64,000 nt of DNA. It comes from Episyrphus balteatus (taxonomy: Eukaryota > Arthropoda > Insecta > Diptera > Syrphidae). This document shows positions 1-12,697 of this stretch, piece by piece. The notes beneath the pieces were generated by a model. The model was not told the origin of the DNA. It did no database searches and was given only the letters and a program-made list of their open reading frames with translations. The position numbers and the translations under genes are program-made. The DNA is taken from contig NC_079136.1 in the NCBI RefSeq assembly GCF_945859705.1, positions 10,271,501-10,335,500 on the forward strand, in the 5' to 3' direction. The number at the start of each line of letters is the position of its first letter. Position 1 is the first letter of the stretch.

Positions 1-765
1 TTTATTGTAATAAATTGATTTTTTTTAACTTTGTTTGCATCTTCAAATTCGGTAACTCTCTAAGTTCTTAATGTATGGTTAGCAAACACAGTTTAAAAAA
101 AAAAAAATGAATTGGATTTTAAATAAACGAAACTAGAAATTACGTCAAATATTTAAATTGAACAATTACTCCAAATGCGAAGCTAATTATGTATTGACAT
201 GCACAAACACAATGGCAAACAAAACTATATTTGTTTTTATATTTTGATTTGACCCAAAACAAATCACACGAACCGAACTAAAATAAAATTATATTAAGTA
301 AGCTAAAAAAAAACCTAAAATAAATATTTAGATATAATTACATTCCCCAAAATTGAGTTAGTAAATTTATAATTTTTTTTTTCTATTTTTTTGAATTTTA
401 TCGTAATTTTCTAAAAAAAATTAAATTATTTTAATATTCAAATAAATAAACAAAATTATGGTTTGTGAACTCAAAGTTATTTTAGTCAATTTAACCTTTT
501 CAACAAATCAAAACATAAAAAAATAAACAAACCATCAATTTAAAATCTATCACGTAATTACTATATCGTCATCCGACAACATAACATAAACATTAAACAA
601 CAAATCAAAATTTTTTTGTAAACATAAAATTTAATTTAAAAAAAAAAAATTAAAATAAACAAAATACAAAACAAAAAATATTAAAATTGCTTTGTTTACA
701 ATTCCACTATCGGCAGTAGGTTGGTAGGTAGGCCACAATATTTTTTCCGGCAATATTTCCGAATG
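1..765. other. AT-rich non-coding DNA, nothing recognised
   Basis: This stretch is made mostly of A and T runs with scattered CAAAC and AAATAAA words. I see no open frame, inverted repeat or tandem array in it. If the minus-strand intron model is right, it lies just downstream of the ratchet-like site at 772/773. Confidence 0.6.
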
Positions 766-800
766 CGCTTACCTGAAAATAGAAAAAAAAGGAGTAAAAA
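758..800 (-). promoter_or_regulatory. Candidate recursive splice site (ratchet point, zero-length exon)
   Basis: Read on the minus strand, a pyrimidine-rich tract (about 776-800) ends in CAG (773-775) and is followed with no exon by GTAAGCG (766-772). An acceptor fused to a donor in this way is the known form of fly ratchet points, which let long introns be removed in steps. The call rests on sequence form alone. A second site with the same build and orientation lies at 30307/30308. A chance match is possible for one site and less likely for two in the same orientation. Confidence 0.5.
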
Positions 801-929
801 AATTCAAATCAATAAACAGTTTCAACTATCGGAATAATAAAATTTTATAAATCATTCAAGCATTTCTAGAACACAAGTAGAATAAAAAACAAGATAAACA
901 CAAAAAAAAAAATTTTTATAGGTAAAAAA

Positions 930-1640
930 AAAATTTGCATATTCATTCATATCGACGACGAGGGAGAGAGTTTGTGAGCCCATTTTCCGCACATAAATCA
1001 CCGATAGACGATCATTTCTCAAAATCAATGTTTTCCAATTTATTCATATCAATGCAAATTTTATTCACCACACCTGAATTTCACACACACACACAAGAGA
1101 AGGAGGTACAAGGAGGAGTGCCTATAACATGCTCGTACAAATTCCATAGCAGAAAGTTTTTCCAAAAATAGATACGAGTCTCTATCACACCTCTCTCTCT
1201 CTCAACCACCCCCATTTTCAACCCCTTTAATGTATGCAAAATATTTCAAAGACTTAATTTCCTGTTCGTACTACGGCAAACACTGCTGCTGCTTGCTGCA
1301 CGCTCCCTGTATATTTTGCTAGAAATTGCTTGCAGTTTTGTTCTTTGCTTGCTTGCTGCTCCTTGCAACAAAACAGCAGTTCATCACTCATTCAGTTCAA
1401 CTTGTTGTTGGTGGTGTCAAGCGATTAAACACACAGCAACCTGAGCATGAATTACCTAACTCGAATCACACCCCCTCTCGCCTGTCATCGCCGCCGACAA
1501 CCCTCCTTTTGATACACACTCAAAAGCAGTCAGTTCAGCAGCAGCAGTTTGTTCAAAGTCGTTCAACAACGTTCGTTCATACAAAAAGCCAATGCACCGA
1601 CAAAGTGAATGAATTCAACCCCTACAATGTTTAAAACGGT
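930..1640 (+). promoter_or_regulatory. CA/CT-rich, less AT-rich stretch resembling a fly 5' UTR or promoter
   Basis: Composition changes here: short CA and CT microsatellites (around 1083 and 1190), CTGCTTGCTG-type repeats (1280-1370), and two initiator-like TCAGTTC words (about 1396 and 1530) followed by CAG and GTTCA repeats. Such mixtures are common in fly 5' UTRs. Near the end, an ATG (1627) is followed within 12 bases by a possible donor (ACG then GTAAAA). A 102-codon frame from 1326 reads through the stretch but is low in complexity and matches no family I know. I infer only that it could be a transcribed leader or enhancer. No TATA box is obvious. Confidence 0.25.
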
Positions 1641-2984
1641 AAAAGCGCTTCGCTACGGCAAGTACTTTCAACAGCTCATTTTATTTTTTTTTTGCAGAAA
1701 AAAAGGCGCATAAAGAGCAAAAAAGAAAGAAAAATAAGCATTTTCCTTCTTTTAGTCGTCGTCCTGAAGGACTTAATCAAGTCCCTGGTTTAATTTTTTC
1801 GTTGTTTCGTGTATTTCTATTAGAAATTCTACCCCCTTGTTGTTTTTGTTGTTTTTGTCCTGCCAATTGGCTATACCTAATTTAAAGGTTCTGTTCGAAT
1901 TGAAAAAAAAAAAGTAAAAAGAACAACACTCTTGCACACACCAATTCCCCATCGCACCATCCGAATTGATCCTGATTCTTGTGTTGGCTGACAAAAATAC
2001 TTTCTCTGGGTGCTCTCTCAATTTGAAGGGTTTATTAATTTTCAAATAATTTTTCATCCTCTCTCGGATTGATTGCAGGACGATAAATAAAAGAAAATGT
2101 TATAAACGGCACCATTAATCTTTTAAGGACAATTTAATTTTCAGGATCTCTTTTTGTGTTCCTTGCACGAATGTAAGAAACTGGATCAAATGAATATTCT
2201 ACTACAACTGGCTACCTTCACTTTTGTTTGTGATGTCGTCATGCTTTTGTGAGCAATAGCTGGGAAATTAATAAAATTTCTGTAATGAGCTGCAAAAGCA
2301 AAAGGACTGAAGGACGACATCACGACAAAACCCAAAAATAACGGAAAAGAATGGAAATGTTTAAATATTTTATTCTTGAATTTGTGAATTGTTCTCTTTC
2401 TGTCCAAGAGTCAAAATGTTGTCTTTTGTTTGTATTTTTTGGCTTCGGGTTGTTCTTAGCGGAAATTATATTTTGAATTGGTTGTCATTGTCACTCAGAA
2501 AAGGACTTGGGATTTATTTTTGGAGTTTTTGTGAATGGTATTGTATTTGAGCAAAAATTTTGTAGTTGAAGATGATAACGACGATTAAGATGAAGAGAGG
2601 GTTTTTTTTTTTATAATACAGAGGTTGTCTTTTTGACTTATCGCTGGTGTTATCCATGGAAAAGGGTGTTTCTAATTTTAAATGGTACAAAATTTTGGTT
2701 TCAAAAAAACTGAAAAATTTGAATATGAACCAAAATCTGGTAACGCAACGTAAAAAGATTGAAAATCTAATTTAAATGTACATTAAAAAAATTAAAAAAT
2801 ATTAGTTCATGACTTTTGTCCCTAGAGGGTGCCGTAATCAGTTTTAAGCAATATTTTATAGAATTTAACTTGAGAGCGTCAAATACGCTTCCAACGATAC
2901 CTCATTTGTAAAATTACAGTAAGCAGTTTTAAAGCTATAATGGAACAGATGAACATATTTACATATATACAAAATGGGTAAATG
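1641..2984. other. AT-rich unique DNA, nothing recognised
   Basis: Small open frames on the minus strand here (for example 1773-2057 and 2186-2407) are short, rich in K, N, F and I, and have no recognisable motif. I treat them as chance. From about 2690 the sequence takes on the look of old dispersed repeat DNA, but I cannot place it in a family. Confidence 0.5.
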
Positions 2985-4700
2985 AAAAGTAACAAGTAAC
3001 AACAATGATAAAGCTATGAGAGAAAAGTGAATTTTGATTATTTATTAGAGACGAAAAATAAATATAAAATTATAGGCGATAAGTGATAACACGGTGCGAC
3101 ACTGAAAATACACCCGACAAATAACATAGTGTAGGCTGTTCGTATGGTCGAATAATGCATACAAATATTTTTGTTATATTTTTGGAACCCTCGATTTTTT
3201 TTTTATTTACAAAAAACCATTTTTACAGACTTTACGATGTAATCTATGAATATCTCAGTCATTTTTTTAACAATTCTCAATATTTTATATGTTTTTGGAA
3301 AGAGGATTTCCAGACCTTTTGAATGATATATATAAGTCTATTGTTTAAACAAATTAAGTGTAGGTTTTTATCCCATAAATCTTGAAAAAGTGATTTTTTT
3401 CTCAATTTTTTCAACTTTACCCAATTTTTTTTTGCAAAATAAAACAAACAAAAAAATAAAGTTAGGTTATATTCTGAAATAATACTTATTTAGGCACAAA
3501 TTGGTGTATTGTTTTGTTGAATTTGACCAAAACTGCGGAATCTATGCAACTTTTCCATAACTAGAAAATATGGCATATCATGATGTGAATTGCAAGGTGC
3601 CCAATAGGGTGCTCGTTATTTTAAAATAATTAGAATTTGTGTGCTCCTATGATCTTATTTGGTTGGAAATAAACTAAAAATAATATTCCCCAAGTTTCAA
3701 GTCTCTAACTTAATTGTAACCCGTGCCGCCAAGCGGTTGAAGTTTCATATGGGAAAAACATGGAGTTTCTTGGACCTAGTTTGATCAATTTTATATTCCA
3801 GCCAACCCATTTGTTCAAAAAATTTAAAATTTTAAAGACTCAAACCTTATAGGTGTAGCTATCATGTGAACATTTTTCAGATTTTAAAGTGTTATATTTT
3901 TAGAGATTTAGCTTGGTAAAGAAAATCATTTTTTTCAGATTTTTCAAAAATCGCTTTTAACACGTTTAATGCCAAAAAATTAAAAAACATACATTTTATT
4001 CACACATCAGCATAGTATTTATATTTTAAATTTATATTCAATTCATAGTTATATAATAAACTAGTTGTGTGTTCATTCTTCAACTTACATCGATATTCAA
4101 AAAACGTGTTCCCGATTTATGAAAAAGTACTGTAGTAAACAAATAAAAAACTAGTTAATTATATAACATTGAATAAAATATAAATTTTAATTATAAATAC
4201 TAATGTATGTTTTTTAATTTTAATTTAATTATAATTGATAAAATTGATAAGTGATAAGAGTGGCAAGTGATAAGTATTAAGAGAACAATGTGTTTTAAAT
4301 ACTGAGTTGTAAGTTGAGGAATGAAAAGTAAAAACTGATAATTAAAAGTCTTACAAGATAAATGAAAAATGAAAACAAAAGTGATAAGTGAAAAGTAAAA
4401 AAAAACGTAAAGAAAAATATTTTTTTTTTGCGCTATAATTGAATTGTTAAATTTCTGAGGCCATTATAATGAGTAATTAATATTGATAATTGATAAGAGA
4501 TAATAGATGAAAGATAAATTATAAGTAATAAGTGATATGAGAAAAGTAACTGATGAGTAGAATGCGACAAGTAATTAGATAGCCATGAGTATCAACTATT
4601 GAGTTGTAAGTTGAATAATGTAAGGTAAAACCTTATAATTAAGAAGTGTTACAAGACAAATGAAAAGTTAAAAACAAAGTGATAAGTGATACTCATTGAA
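2985..4700. repeat. Degenerate AAGTGATAAGTG-type repeat with a tandem duplication
   Basis: Words such as GTGATAAG, AAAAGTGA and AAGTAACAAG recur at 2985-3090 and again at 4240-4700. The second block is a diverged tandem duplication. GAGTTGTAAGTTGA occurs near 4303 and again near 4600, and each is followed by a related string running through TTACAAGA to AAAACAAAGTGATAAGTG, so the period is roughly 250 to 300 bases. The middle (3090-4235) is different AT-rich DNA and may be an insertion. It begins next to TAACACGGTG, the same start as the element at 6546, but I find no matching right end. Confidence 0.5.
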
Positions 4701-4831
4701 TTATTCCATTTCCATTTTTGTATTTGCTTGCATACCGAAATTTAATCTCAAATTATAGTACCAAGTTATTTCTTTGACGGAAATAGTAAGCTTGGGAATG
4801 ATTTTCCCATTTTTTTCTATAGAAAAAAATA

Positions 4832-4853
4832 TTACGCATACGCCACAGTGACC
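4832..4853 (+). repeat. Dispersed CATACGCCACAGTGA motif, copy 1
   Basis: The sequence TTACGCATACGCCACAGTGA sits just after an A-rich run. The same word, with one or two changes, occurs at five other places in the window. Downstream flanks are unrelated between copies, so this is not simply the edge of one alignable repeat. Function unknown. Confidence 0.6.
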
Positions 4854-6094
4854 GATTACTTTTAATCAAAAACAAAAAATTATACATTTGTATTTAATGT
4901 TGAACAATTAATGATACCAGTTGAATCTTGTTGAACATCTACTGAACATAAAAAACTATAAAGCTGTTTATTGGAATTTTTTTATAGAGGCAAGTTAGGA
5001 TCTCTCGGCAGCTTTGAATGAAAAAGAAACACCCTTTACATTTAATTATATAACTATATTTCCTTTCTGATGACAAAAACAAATGGCGTTTTTAGTCGTA
5101 AAATAGAATCAGCGTTAATATTCGGGTTAATCCTTGTGGCACACAAAATGTTTCTCGCTCTATTCTCTTCCCGAAGCGGCAATGAAACTCATTTGTTGGG
5201 CTTATTTATTAATTTGTTTGGGGTCTATGTTTAAGAATGAGATTTAGCTTTGTTAAAAATATATTGTATAAAAAAAAGAAAAGGTTTTAATTCGTTTTTG
5301 TTTTGTTCGTTTTAGAGGGAAATCGTTTTCTTTAAGTTTGGGGATTTTTGTGTGATTATTTATTCATGACTAATGGTTGTAGAAGGTCACGCGGTGCCGA
5401 TAGAATTTTAATGATAAACAATAAAGGCAATTTGTTAGGAAAATAATTATCATTATTATTTTATTTTTCCCTCAGCTCTTTGGAGAGAGAGAGAGAGTAT
5501 AGCAAGAATTGTTTAAAACTAATAAATTTTGATGAACTTTAAATCATAAGTCATGGGAAAAATTATTTATTGATTATATATAAGTTATAATTCCTTTATT
5601 ATTTATTTTTAGAAACCCTATTCTTGAGAAAAATAATGTTAAAAACTATTCTTTTTTTCACATGCATTATTATTGATGCAAAGCCATTTTTAAGACTATG
5701 AAATAGAACAAGCTTGAAGTGATTAAACTAATAACAACAGTGTGTGGAACAAAAGCAAAGATACGCAACTTTCTTTATAGTTTCTTTATAACTTATCAAG
5801 TTGGTCACTGTGGTGTATGTGTAACTTTTTTTTTAATAAATCTTTTTTAGAGTGTAATTTCAGTCAGAATCGTCTCTTGATCTAATAGTTCGTTGAAAGA
5901 GTATTTTGAAATTGAAAATTCTCTTGATTTAGTATTTAGTTTTAAGTGGCTGAGTGACGTTAAATTCTGGTAGTTCTAATTTTGTACAGAGTTTTTTTTT
6001 ACGGTTGTGGTTCAGTATAAAAAATTCGGCAAAGCTTTTATAGCATGAAATAAATCTGTTGAGTTCAAAATAATGAGGAAAAAAGGATGTTAAA
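4854..6094. other. AT-rich unique DNA with a short GA microsatellite
   Basis: A GA run lies at about 5482-5498. The stretch from 4832 to 5825 is bounded by two copies of the CACAGTG motif in opposite orientation, so it could be a small inverted-repeat element of about 1 kb. Other copies of the motif are not paired this way, and no target duplication is clear, so I do not call an element. Confidence 0.4.
5803..5825 (-). repeat. Dispersed CATACACCACAGTGA motif, copy 2
   Basis: On the minus strand this reads GTTACACATACACCACAGTG followed by ACC, directly after a run of A. It faces copy 1 about 1 kb away. Confidence 0.6.
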
Positions 6095-6545
6095 GTGGTA
6101 CGGAAAATTTTTTTTGACAATTTGAAAAACGTCATTCAAAAGATAGTAAAAAAGAAAAATAGGAATGTAATACGGATTTTTTTTAAGTCTCTGCGTTTCG
6201 AAATATAAATTTTCGAAAAACACCTACTTTTTTGGGTAGGTTTTTATTTTTATCAATTTTTTGTAGCGTTCAAAAAATCTCAAACTTATAGAACATAAAG
6301 TCTATAAGTGTGCGCATGTGTGCGCAAAAAATTGGTATTTTAAAATAATATTTGACCCAATTTTTTTACTGTTGCCCATAATGACCAGCCACCAGGTAGG
6401 AAGTACCGTAATATCAGTTTGAAATTTTTTTTTGGCATCGTAGAAATATGAAATATTTGTTATAGGTTGTTTTAGAAAAAAAAAAAAAAAATTTAATGCT
6501 GTGAGAAGATGAAAAAGATTGTATTTTTTGCTTTTTGATGAATAA

Positions 6546-7862
6546 CACGGTGTTACAAAAATGAGGTTTCAAAATATACGCGGGCGGAGACCTCAGGTTT
6601 TGTAGAGCTAGTCGCACTGATTACGAAACGGTATTTGAAAATCCCCTAACACCCCCAAAATCTGGAGTTACGGGCAAAAAACGGTTTTTTTGACCTTTAC
6701 ATATTGAAAAAATTCTAGCTTCGTCAATTTTTTACCCATTTTCAATTTTTTTTTACAGTTTCTGATAGAAGATAAATATACCTTTTCAACAATGTATAAA
6801 ACATGTAACTCGGTTAAACCACTTAGAATTTATAAGCTGTCAAAGTTAAAAAATTCCATTTTTTTCGTCATTTGCCCAACTTCGGCATCAATTTAAAGTT
6901 TATGTTTTCAAAACAACATGCTATTTAAAAAATATATTCTAAAATTTTATTTATTTCCCAATCAATCGAGGTATTTTTCATGAAAATCACTTCAAAATTG
7001 GCTTAGAAAAAAAAATTTTCCGATTTCAACCCAAATACAGAAATTCGAACTTTTAGGTATAGAACAAAAATGTTGTTTCGGCACGTAGTAGGATAACTTG
7101 GGCGCCATTTGATAACGGGTTTTTGTAGAGGAGCTCAATACAAACATTTTTTTCTTTGGGAGGGGGGTCTATCTCTCTCCGTTTAGGTGGGAGGGGCATT
7201 TTTCTAAAAAAAAATTATTAAAAAACAACTTCAACACTTACAGTAATAAATGATACCATTTCCGAAAGGCAAAATTGTACATTTGATTCTAATGTTTAAA
7301 TCAATATAATATAACCAACAGTTCTTGAAATAATCGATTTCAAATTTAAAAATAGGCGAAAAAAAATTTTTGAAAACTCATTTTATACTATTTTTGTCCA
7401 GACTGTGAATTTTAGTAAAAAAAAAAAAATGACTCACACAGAAAACTGCCTCAATTGATTCCTTATCGAACAGTGAAAACTATATGTTTCTATGTCTTCT
7501 ACTTTATGAGAAAATTGAAAAATAAAAACAAATAAAAACAAAAAATATTTTGAAAAAAGAAAAATCTGATAAAATATTTTTTCAATTTTCTCAAAAACTA
7601 GAAGACATAGAAACATATAGTTTTCACTGTTCGATAAGGAATCAATTGAGGCAGTTTTCTGTGTGAAAATCGAAAATGGGTAAAAAATTGTCGAAGCTAG
7701 AATTTTTTTAAATGGGTGAAGGTCCAAAAAACCGTTTTTTGCCCGTAACTCCAGATTTTGAGGGTGTTACGGGATTTTCAAATACCGTTTCGTATTCAGT
7801 GCGACTAGCTCTACAAAACCTGATAGGTCTCCGCCCGCGTATATTTTGAGTGTTACACCGTG
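6546..7862. mobile_element. Inverted-repeat DNA element starting CACGGTG, TAA target duplication
   Basis: The ends are inverted repeats of roughly 190 bases, starting CACGGTGTTAC on the left and CACGGTGTAAC on the right when read inward. They share the GCGGGCGGAGACCT block and the GTAACTCCAGATTTTG block. TAA lies directly outside both ends (6543-6545, 7863-7865) and fits a 3-bp target duplication. The element is nested in copy E, whose sequence resumes on the far side. Inside is a second, perfect palindrome. There is no transposase frame, so it is non-autonomous. The TAA duplication recalls PIF/Harbinger, but the ends alone do not prove the class. Confidence 0.65.
7435..7665. repeat. Perfect 67-bp inverted repeat (hairpin)
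   Basis: Bases 7435-7501 and 7599-7665 are exact reverse complements over 67 positions, beginning CACACAGAAAACTGCC. Beyond that, the arms continue inward with a few mismatches through GAGAAAATTGAAAAA. The loop is about 50 A-rich bases. A transcript from either strand would form a long hairpin. The arms are identical while the flanking terminal repeats have diverged, which suggests a recent origin or correction between the arms. Confidence 0.85.
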
Positions 7863-8452
7863 TAATTGATTGAGTAAAAAAATTCTAGATCTTTTTGTAG
7901 AAATATCGTATAGACATAATCGATGTAAATATTTTGAGCTGAAATAATAAACCTTCAGATGATATAAATTTATTATGGGTTGTCATAGAAAAAAAATGAC
8001 TTTAATGGTGTTATAAGAAAAAAAATATACGATTTTTTCGCTTTTTTCGTTAAAAATATATTTATACTTTCTACGCATTGTAAAAATTTAAATATGGCTA
8101 TATTCTTTAAACGAAATATTAAACTTTTTAATGTTGTAATTTTTTTGTAAGCTTTTCATATAAAAAAAAAACTATATAATGAGATATGAATAAAAAAAAA
8201 GTATTTTTTAACTTTTTCTTGTAAATTATGATCGGATTCAAAAAGTTATTCCGTTTTTCTACAAAATATACAGTAAAAAGTAAATATGTAAGGGGTTAAT
8301 ATTACGCTTAATTTTACTTTAAATTTTTTTTACAAGAAAGTTGACAAATAAATAATATTTAGATCATTTTTTTTTAACAAAAGCACACAACCTGTTTTCT
8401 TATGACGTTAACACGTAAAATTATCGTCCGTAAACCGACTACAGACAATCAC

Positions 8453-11211
8453 TTTTTTTCATAACAAATGTATCCTTACTTCAGAAGACATGTGGGTCAC
8501 TGACAGTTCAACAACATCCTACGATATATTGTCTGTATGCAAAAGTCTAAGGGCTTCGTGTCGTTGTAAGTACTTTTACACTGATGCCTGTACAGAAAAA
8601 ATTTCCCACCAAGAACCCCATCTAACAAAATATTTTTTTCATTTCACTTTTAAAGTCTCGATCCTTGACAAAGTACGAGTATATTCAATAAAAAAAACGA
8701 CTTTACAAATAAAACAAAAATCTCAAAGTCTTCCCACTTGAACAACCTGCGGCTGTTAGCATGCTCAACAATGTCAATGTTCTATACTCTCACTCTGCTT
8801 ATCGCCCACAAAACTTGACTTTAATTCTATTTGTTTGTCGGATCTTTTTGAAGAGTCATCTTCTTTACTTTATATTCGAAATTCAAATACAAACCTATCC
8901 TGAGGCAATTTTTAAATTTTGTTTCAATTTTTTTTTCTTTTATTTATTAAAAATAATAAGAAATAAAATAAAATAAAAAACAACGCACATTTCAGCTCTG
9001 ATGTATACAAAAAAATAAAAAAACAATTTGCTGAAAATTTGATTCCCAAGCATCCCACAAAGACCAAAAAAAAAATATAAAATTATTATTAAAATTGCTC
9101 GTTGTTGTATACATATATTGGGTCCTTGAAAAGCAACGCAAAGGAAAAAATTAAATCACATATAAATACCACGAATCCAATATTTTCTCCGCTCAAACGA
9201 ACTTCCAAGAACTCATACCATATCCTCGCAAAACTCCTCAAAAAAAAAAAAATAATAATAAAAAAAAAAAGAAGATATCCCCCATATCCTGCTGCCATTT
9301 AGCGAATCCAATCTCAATCTGCCCTCACACTCATACTCTGTCTGTGTCCATCCAAGCAAACCCCCACCCCCACCCCCACCATTTTTCATTGCACATTACA
9401 TAATATCAGACCATTTACCACATTGATATTCATCTCGACATGTAATGGACTGAGAGAATACTTTGATTGCTCTCCTCAGTCCTCGGCATATAATATAGAG
9501 ATACAGTTATAATTTCGATATGGAACACATCAAGGATCAGGATCAGAAAGAGGACATACGCGCACTTGAACCGCAAGTAACATATTCGACAACGACAAAC
9601 TTACATACGTTGAACGCAGAGGACCAACGCATACGAAAAAAATATGAACTCATATACAACACACACTGAGAGAGTCTGAGGATGTAATCTTAGTCATTTT
9701 CGGAATAAATCGTCCTTGCAATAAAATAAAAAAAAAAAAGGGAAAAATAAGAAATGTAATGTTAAGCGATTCCTTTGGGACGATAAAGATAAAGATAAAA
9801 AAAAAGTAAAATAAAATAAAAGATATGAAGGACCTTCTCAGTCCGGCGATATGTACATTGTACATATAAAGAATTTATTTATTATAATGCTTCGCTTTAC
9901 TGGACAATGGACACGGTGATGACAAGGACACATAACATTCGAGAAGGACTATATAAGAAGGAAGGTGAATGCCTGAGAGATTTCGATTGGAACTAAGTGG
10001 AGCGGGACGAGTTTTTTTTTTTTTTTCATCATCACAAAACTCCTACTCGATTTTATTTTTGTCTTTATCACAAATATCCTTGATAAGATGAGGATGTCTC
10101 TTTTTAGTTCGAATGTATATATGTCCTTTGTAGTTTTTTTTCTTTGCAAAGACAGAAAAATTCATGATGCCTGGGGTATCTTTTAAAATGAAACAGATAT
10201 CGAAAGTAGGAAAATGAACAACCATGATGATGATGATGAAAAGTTTTCTAGAAAAATATTGACAACACAAAAAAACATAAATTCTTCTTAAACAAACGCA
10301 CAGTAAAATGATTTAAAGGCCGATACAAAATTTAATAAAAAACTTAGGTATATCAAAAACGGCAAGCTTCTACCTAACCTATTCCATCGGTTAAAGGAAA
10401 AAAAACCAAAAAAGTCACGTTCTCGAAATATGATGGTTTATTTTTTTTTTTGTTTTTTTCTAGTCATTATCCTTGATCCCTGTCAAAAGCTAAGCCATAC
10501 AAATAAAGCTTAAGAAGACAATATGTTTCCAGAAACAAAAAAGGGTTTTATTGCAATATTTTTTTGTTGGTTCAAGTTTTTTTTTTTGTTTTTGTATCAA
10601 CCAACCAACTTTAATATGAGTCGTCTATAAATTATTTTAGTTTCAGGTTAGATTTCTTCGAGACAGAAAAAAAGGATAAGCATCTTTGGTTCATTTCTTG
10701 TTTCATAATATATGATAGGAAAGTTAAACAGGGTCGTTTTTATTAGAAACAATTACTGGATACGAAAGGGGCCCAATTCATCAACACATGCAGAGTGCCC
10801 AATTCGTGACTATCACATGACAAATTTTAAAAACAGTCTATGAAAATAAATTGCTTTTAACGTCAATTTTTTTTCTTTACTTAAATTATTTGCTATTCCT
10901 AAATAAAATGAAATTTATGAAAGTTCGCAAAACGAAAAATTTTCCTTGGCTACTGAAAATACCCTGAACATAGCAACGGAAATAAACTTTCAACACTCCC
11001 AAATAGCTTATTTTTTCAGAGCTGTTTAAATTGACTTCAAACCGTGCAAGCACACTAGTAGTTGAACTAAGAAAATTGACACACAAACAAAAAATCAAGC
11101 GCTCTTTAAGAGCTATAGATAACCTGCCTTTGAGATTCAAAGTACAGAAACGTTATAACACCAAAATGGTAATGCAACTGCGGAAAAGTGCTCCGAGCTT
11201 AATGTTTTTTT
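8453..11211. other. Non-coding unique DNA, partly CA-rich
   Basis: The stretch 9280-9680 is less AT-rich and holds a CCCCCA repeat (9361-9380) and many CA and CCT words. The overlapping short frames here are low in complexity and unconvincing. No transposon ends are visible. It could contain enhancers, but nothing specific supports that. Confidence 0.45.
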
Positions 11212-12697
11212 TTACGTGATAACGTCTTGTAAATCGATGAACCATGGCAGCCACCACAAAAAAGTGAGGCCATTTTCTCCCGTTCCACTCTCGCACTTTC
11301 GCAGTGCGGCAAAAAAATTTAAATTCAAAATTATAAATAAACTATTATACAAAAATCTTCTATAGCGTATTTGAAAGATAATAACCTAAAGCTTAATCCA
11401 AATGAAGGATTTTTAAAAATTCTGTCATTTAATAGGGTAAACAGGGGTAAAACGGAAATATGAAATTTGGGCTGAAATCTAAACGCGAAGTCGTAGAAAA
11501 TTTATTTTTTTTCGTTATAGATAGATGCGATTAATTTAAGAATAACTGCATTTAACGTGTTGGGGCTATGACAAAATCTCTGCGTTTCGAAACATTAATT
11601 TTTGAAAAACACCTTGTTTTTTAGGGGTATTTTTGGATAGTTTTTGATTTTTAGCTTTTTTTTTGGAGCGTTCAAAAAATCTCATGTAGGACATGTAGGT
11701 TTTTGTCTTATGCATACATGTGCAAAAAATTGGAATCGTTTAGTGAATTTTGACTGAATAACGGAAGAAACAAGTTTCTAAAAAACACGTTTTTTGACCG
11801 TTCTTACCAATTTTCATGGTTTTTTATTTTTATCTTTTTTTCTTTAATAGATACAAGAATAAAGTATATCGAGTAATGATAGACCACGACTATATTTGTA
11901 CGAAGTTTCAATCATTTCTTAAACACAATTTTGAGATAACGGTAAAATAATTTTAGAATTCAACAGGTTATAACTTTTGACCAAGAGCAGATAGAAATTT
12001 TATTTAACTTTTATGAGCATCCTGATACAATTACCTTTCATTTGGTATATAGCACATAACGGTAGACTAACTACAAGCTACACAATATTAAATCAAGAAA
12101 CTTGAGAGAAACCTCAAAACACCAGTGAGATCTGTTGCCCCCCGAACAGCCACCAGTGTGGGAAGTACTGTAATCTCAGTCTGGAAATTCGACATGGTTG
12201 ACTTTAAAAAATTCTAACTTCTCTTGTAGGCATCTTTGAAAAAAATTCTTGCTCTTTTTGTAGATATCTTATAGACCTGGTCGATATATGTATATATTTT
12301 GAGCTAAGACAAGAAGCTTTCAGATGGTATAAAATTTATTATAGGTTGTTAGGGAAAAAAAAATGGAATTAATGACGTGAGAAGGTAAAAATTCATGTTT
12401 TTTTTGCTTTTTTTGATGAAAATGATTGTAAAAATTTAAAAATGGTATTTTTCTTAAGAAAAAATACTTGGCTCTTAAATTGCATATTTTTTTTTGTAAT
12501 AAAAGTTTACATAAAAAAATTAATATAATGAGAAAATAAAAAAGGTATTTTTTTTTAGCTTTTTCTTGTAAATTATGATTGTTTAAAAAAAGTAAACGCT
12601 TTAATTGACTCATTTTAAACAAAAGCATACAACCTGTTTTCTGACGACGTTATCACGTAAAATCATCGTCCGTGAACCGGCTTTACAGACAACCTCT
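11212..12697 (+). mobile_element. ACGTGATAACGTC-family repeat, copy A
   Basis: It begins TTACGTGATAACGTC (11212-11226), followed by the conserved block ATCGATGAACCATGGCAGCC. Near the right end the first word returns inverted (GACGTTATCACGTAA, 12646-12660). About 40 bases further on, a short hairpin (12668-12690, arms GTCCGTGAA and TTTACAGAC) is followed by AACCTC. An inverted copy of the 5' word lying inside the 3' end, followed by a terminal hairpin, resembles Helentron (DINE-1-like) elements. That assignment is a hypothesis. No coding capacity is seen. The copy lies in opposite orientation to copy C, so the two form a large inverted repeat. Confidence 0.6.

Larger units (their letters stand above)
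6095..8452 (+). mobile_element. ACGTGATAACGTC-family repeat, copy E, interrupted
   Basis: This copy aligns by eye with copies A, B and C. It shares CTCTGCGTTTCGAAA (about 6188), the AGCCACCAG..GGAAGTACNGTAAT block (about 6388), the long A/T-rich hairpin-prone part, and the right end with GACGTTAACACGTAA near 8404 and CGTCCGTAAACCGACTACAGAC. The left end seen in copy A (CATGGCAGCCACCAC) is missing, so it is truncated at about 6095. A separate inverted-repeat element (6546-7862) is inserted in it. No protein is encoded and the class of the family is not settled. Confidence 0.6.

Noticed and set aside
1326..1634. 102-codon frame starting MLAVLFFACLLLLATK, signal-peptide-like
   Set aside because: The hydrophobic start comes from CTTGCTTGCTG repeats and the rest is low-complexity Q, T and S. 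More likely leader-like non-coding DNA.
4832..5825. A 1-kb transposon bounded by inverted copies 1 and 2 of the CACAGTG motif
   Set aside because: No target duplication, and the other four copies are unpaired.
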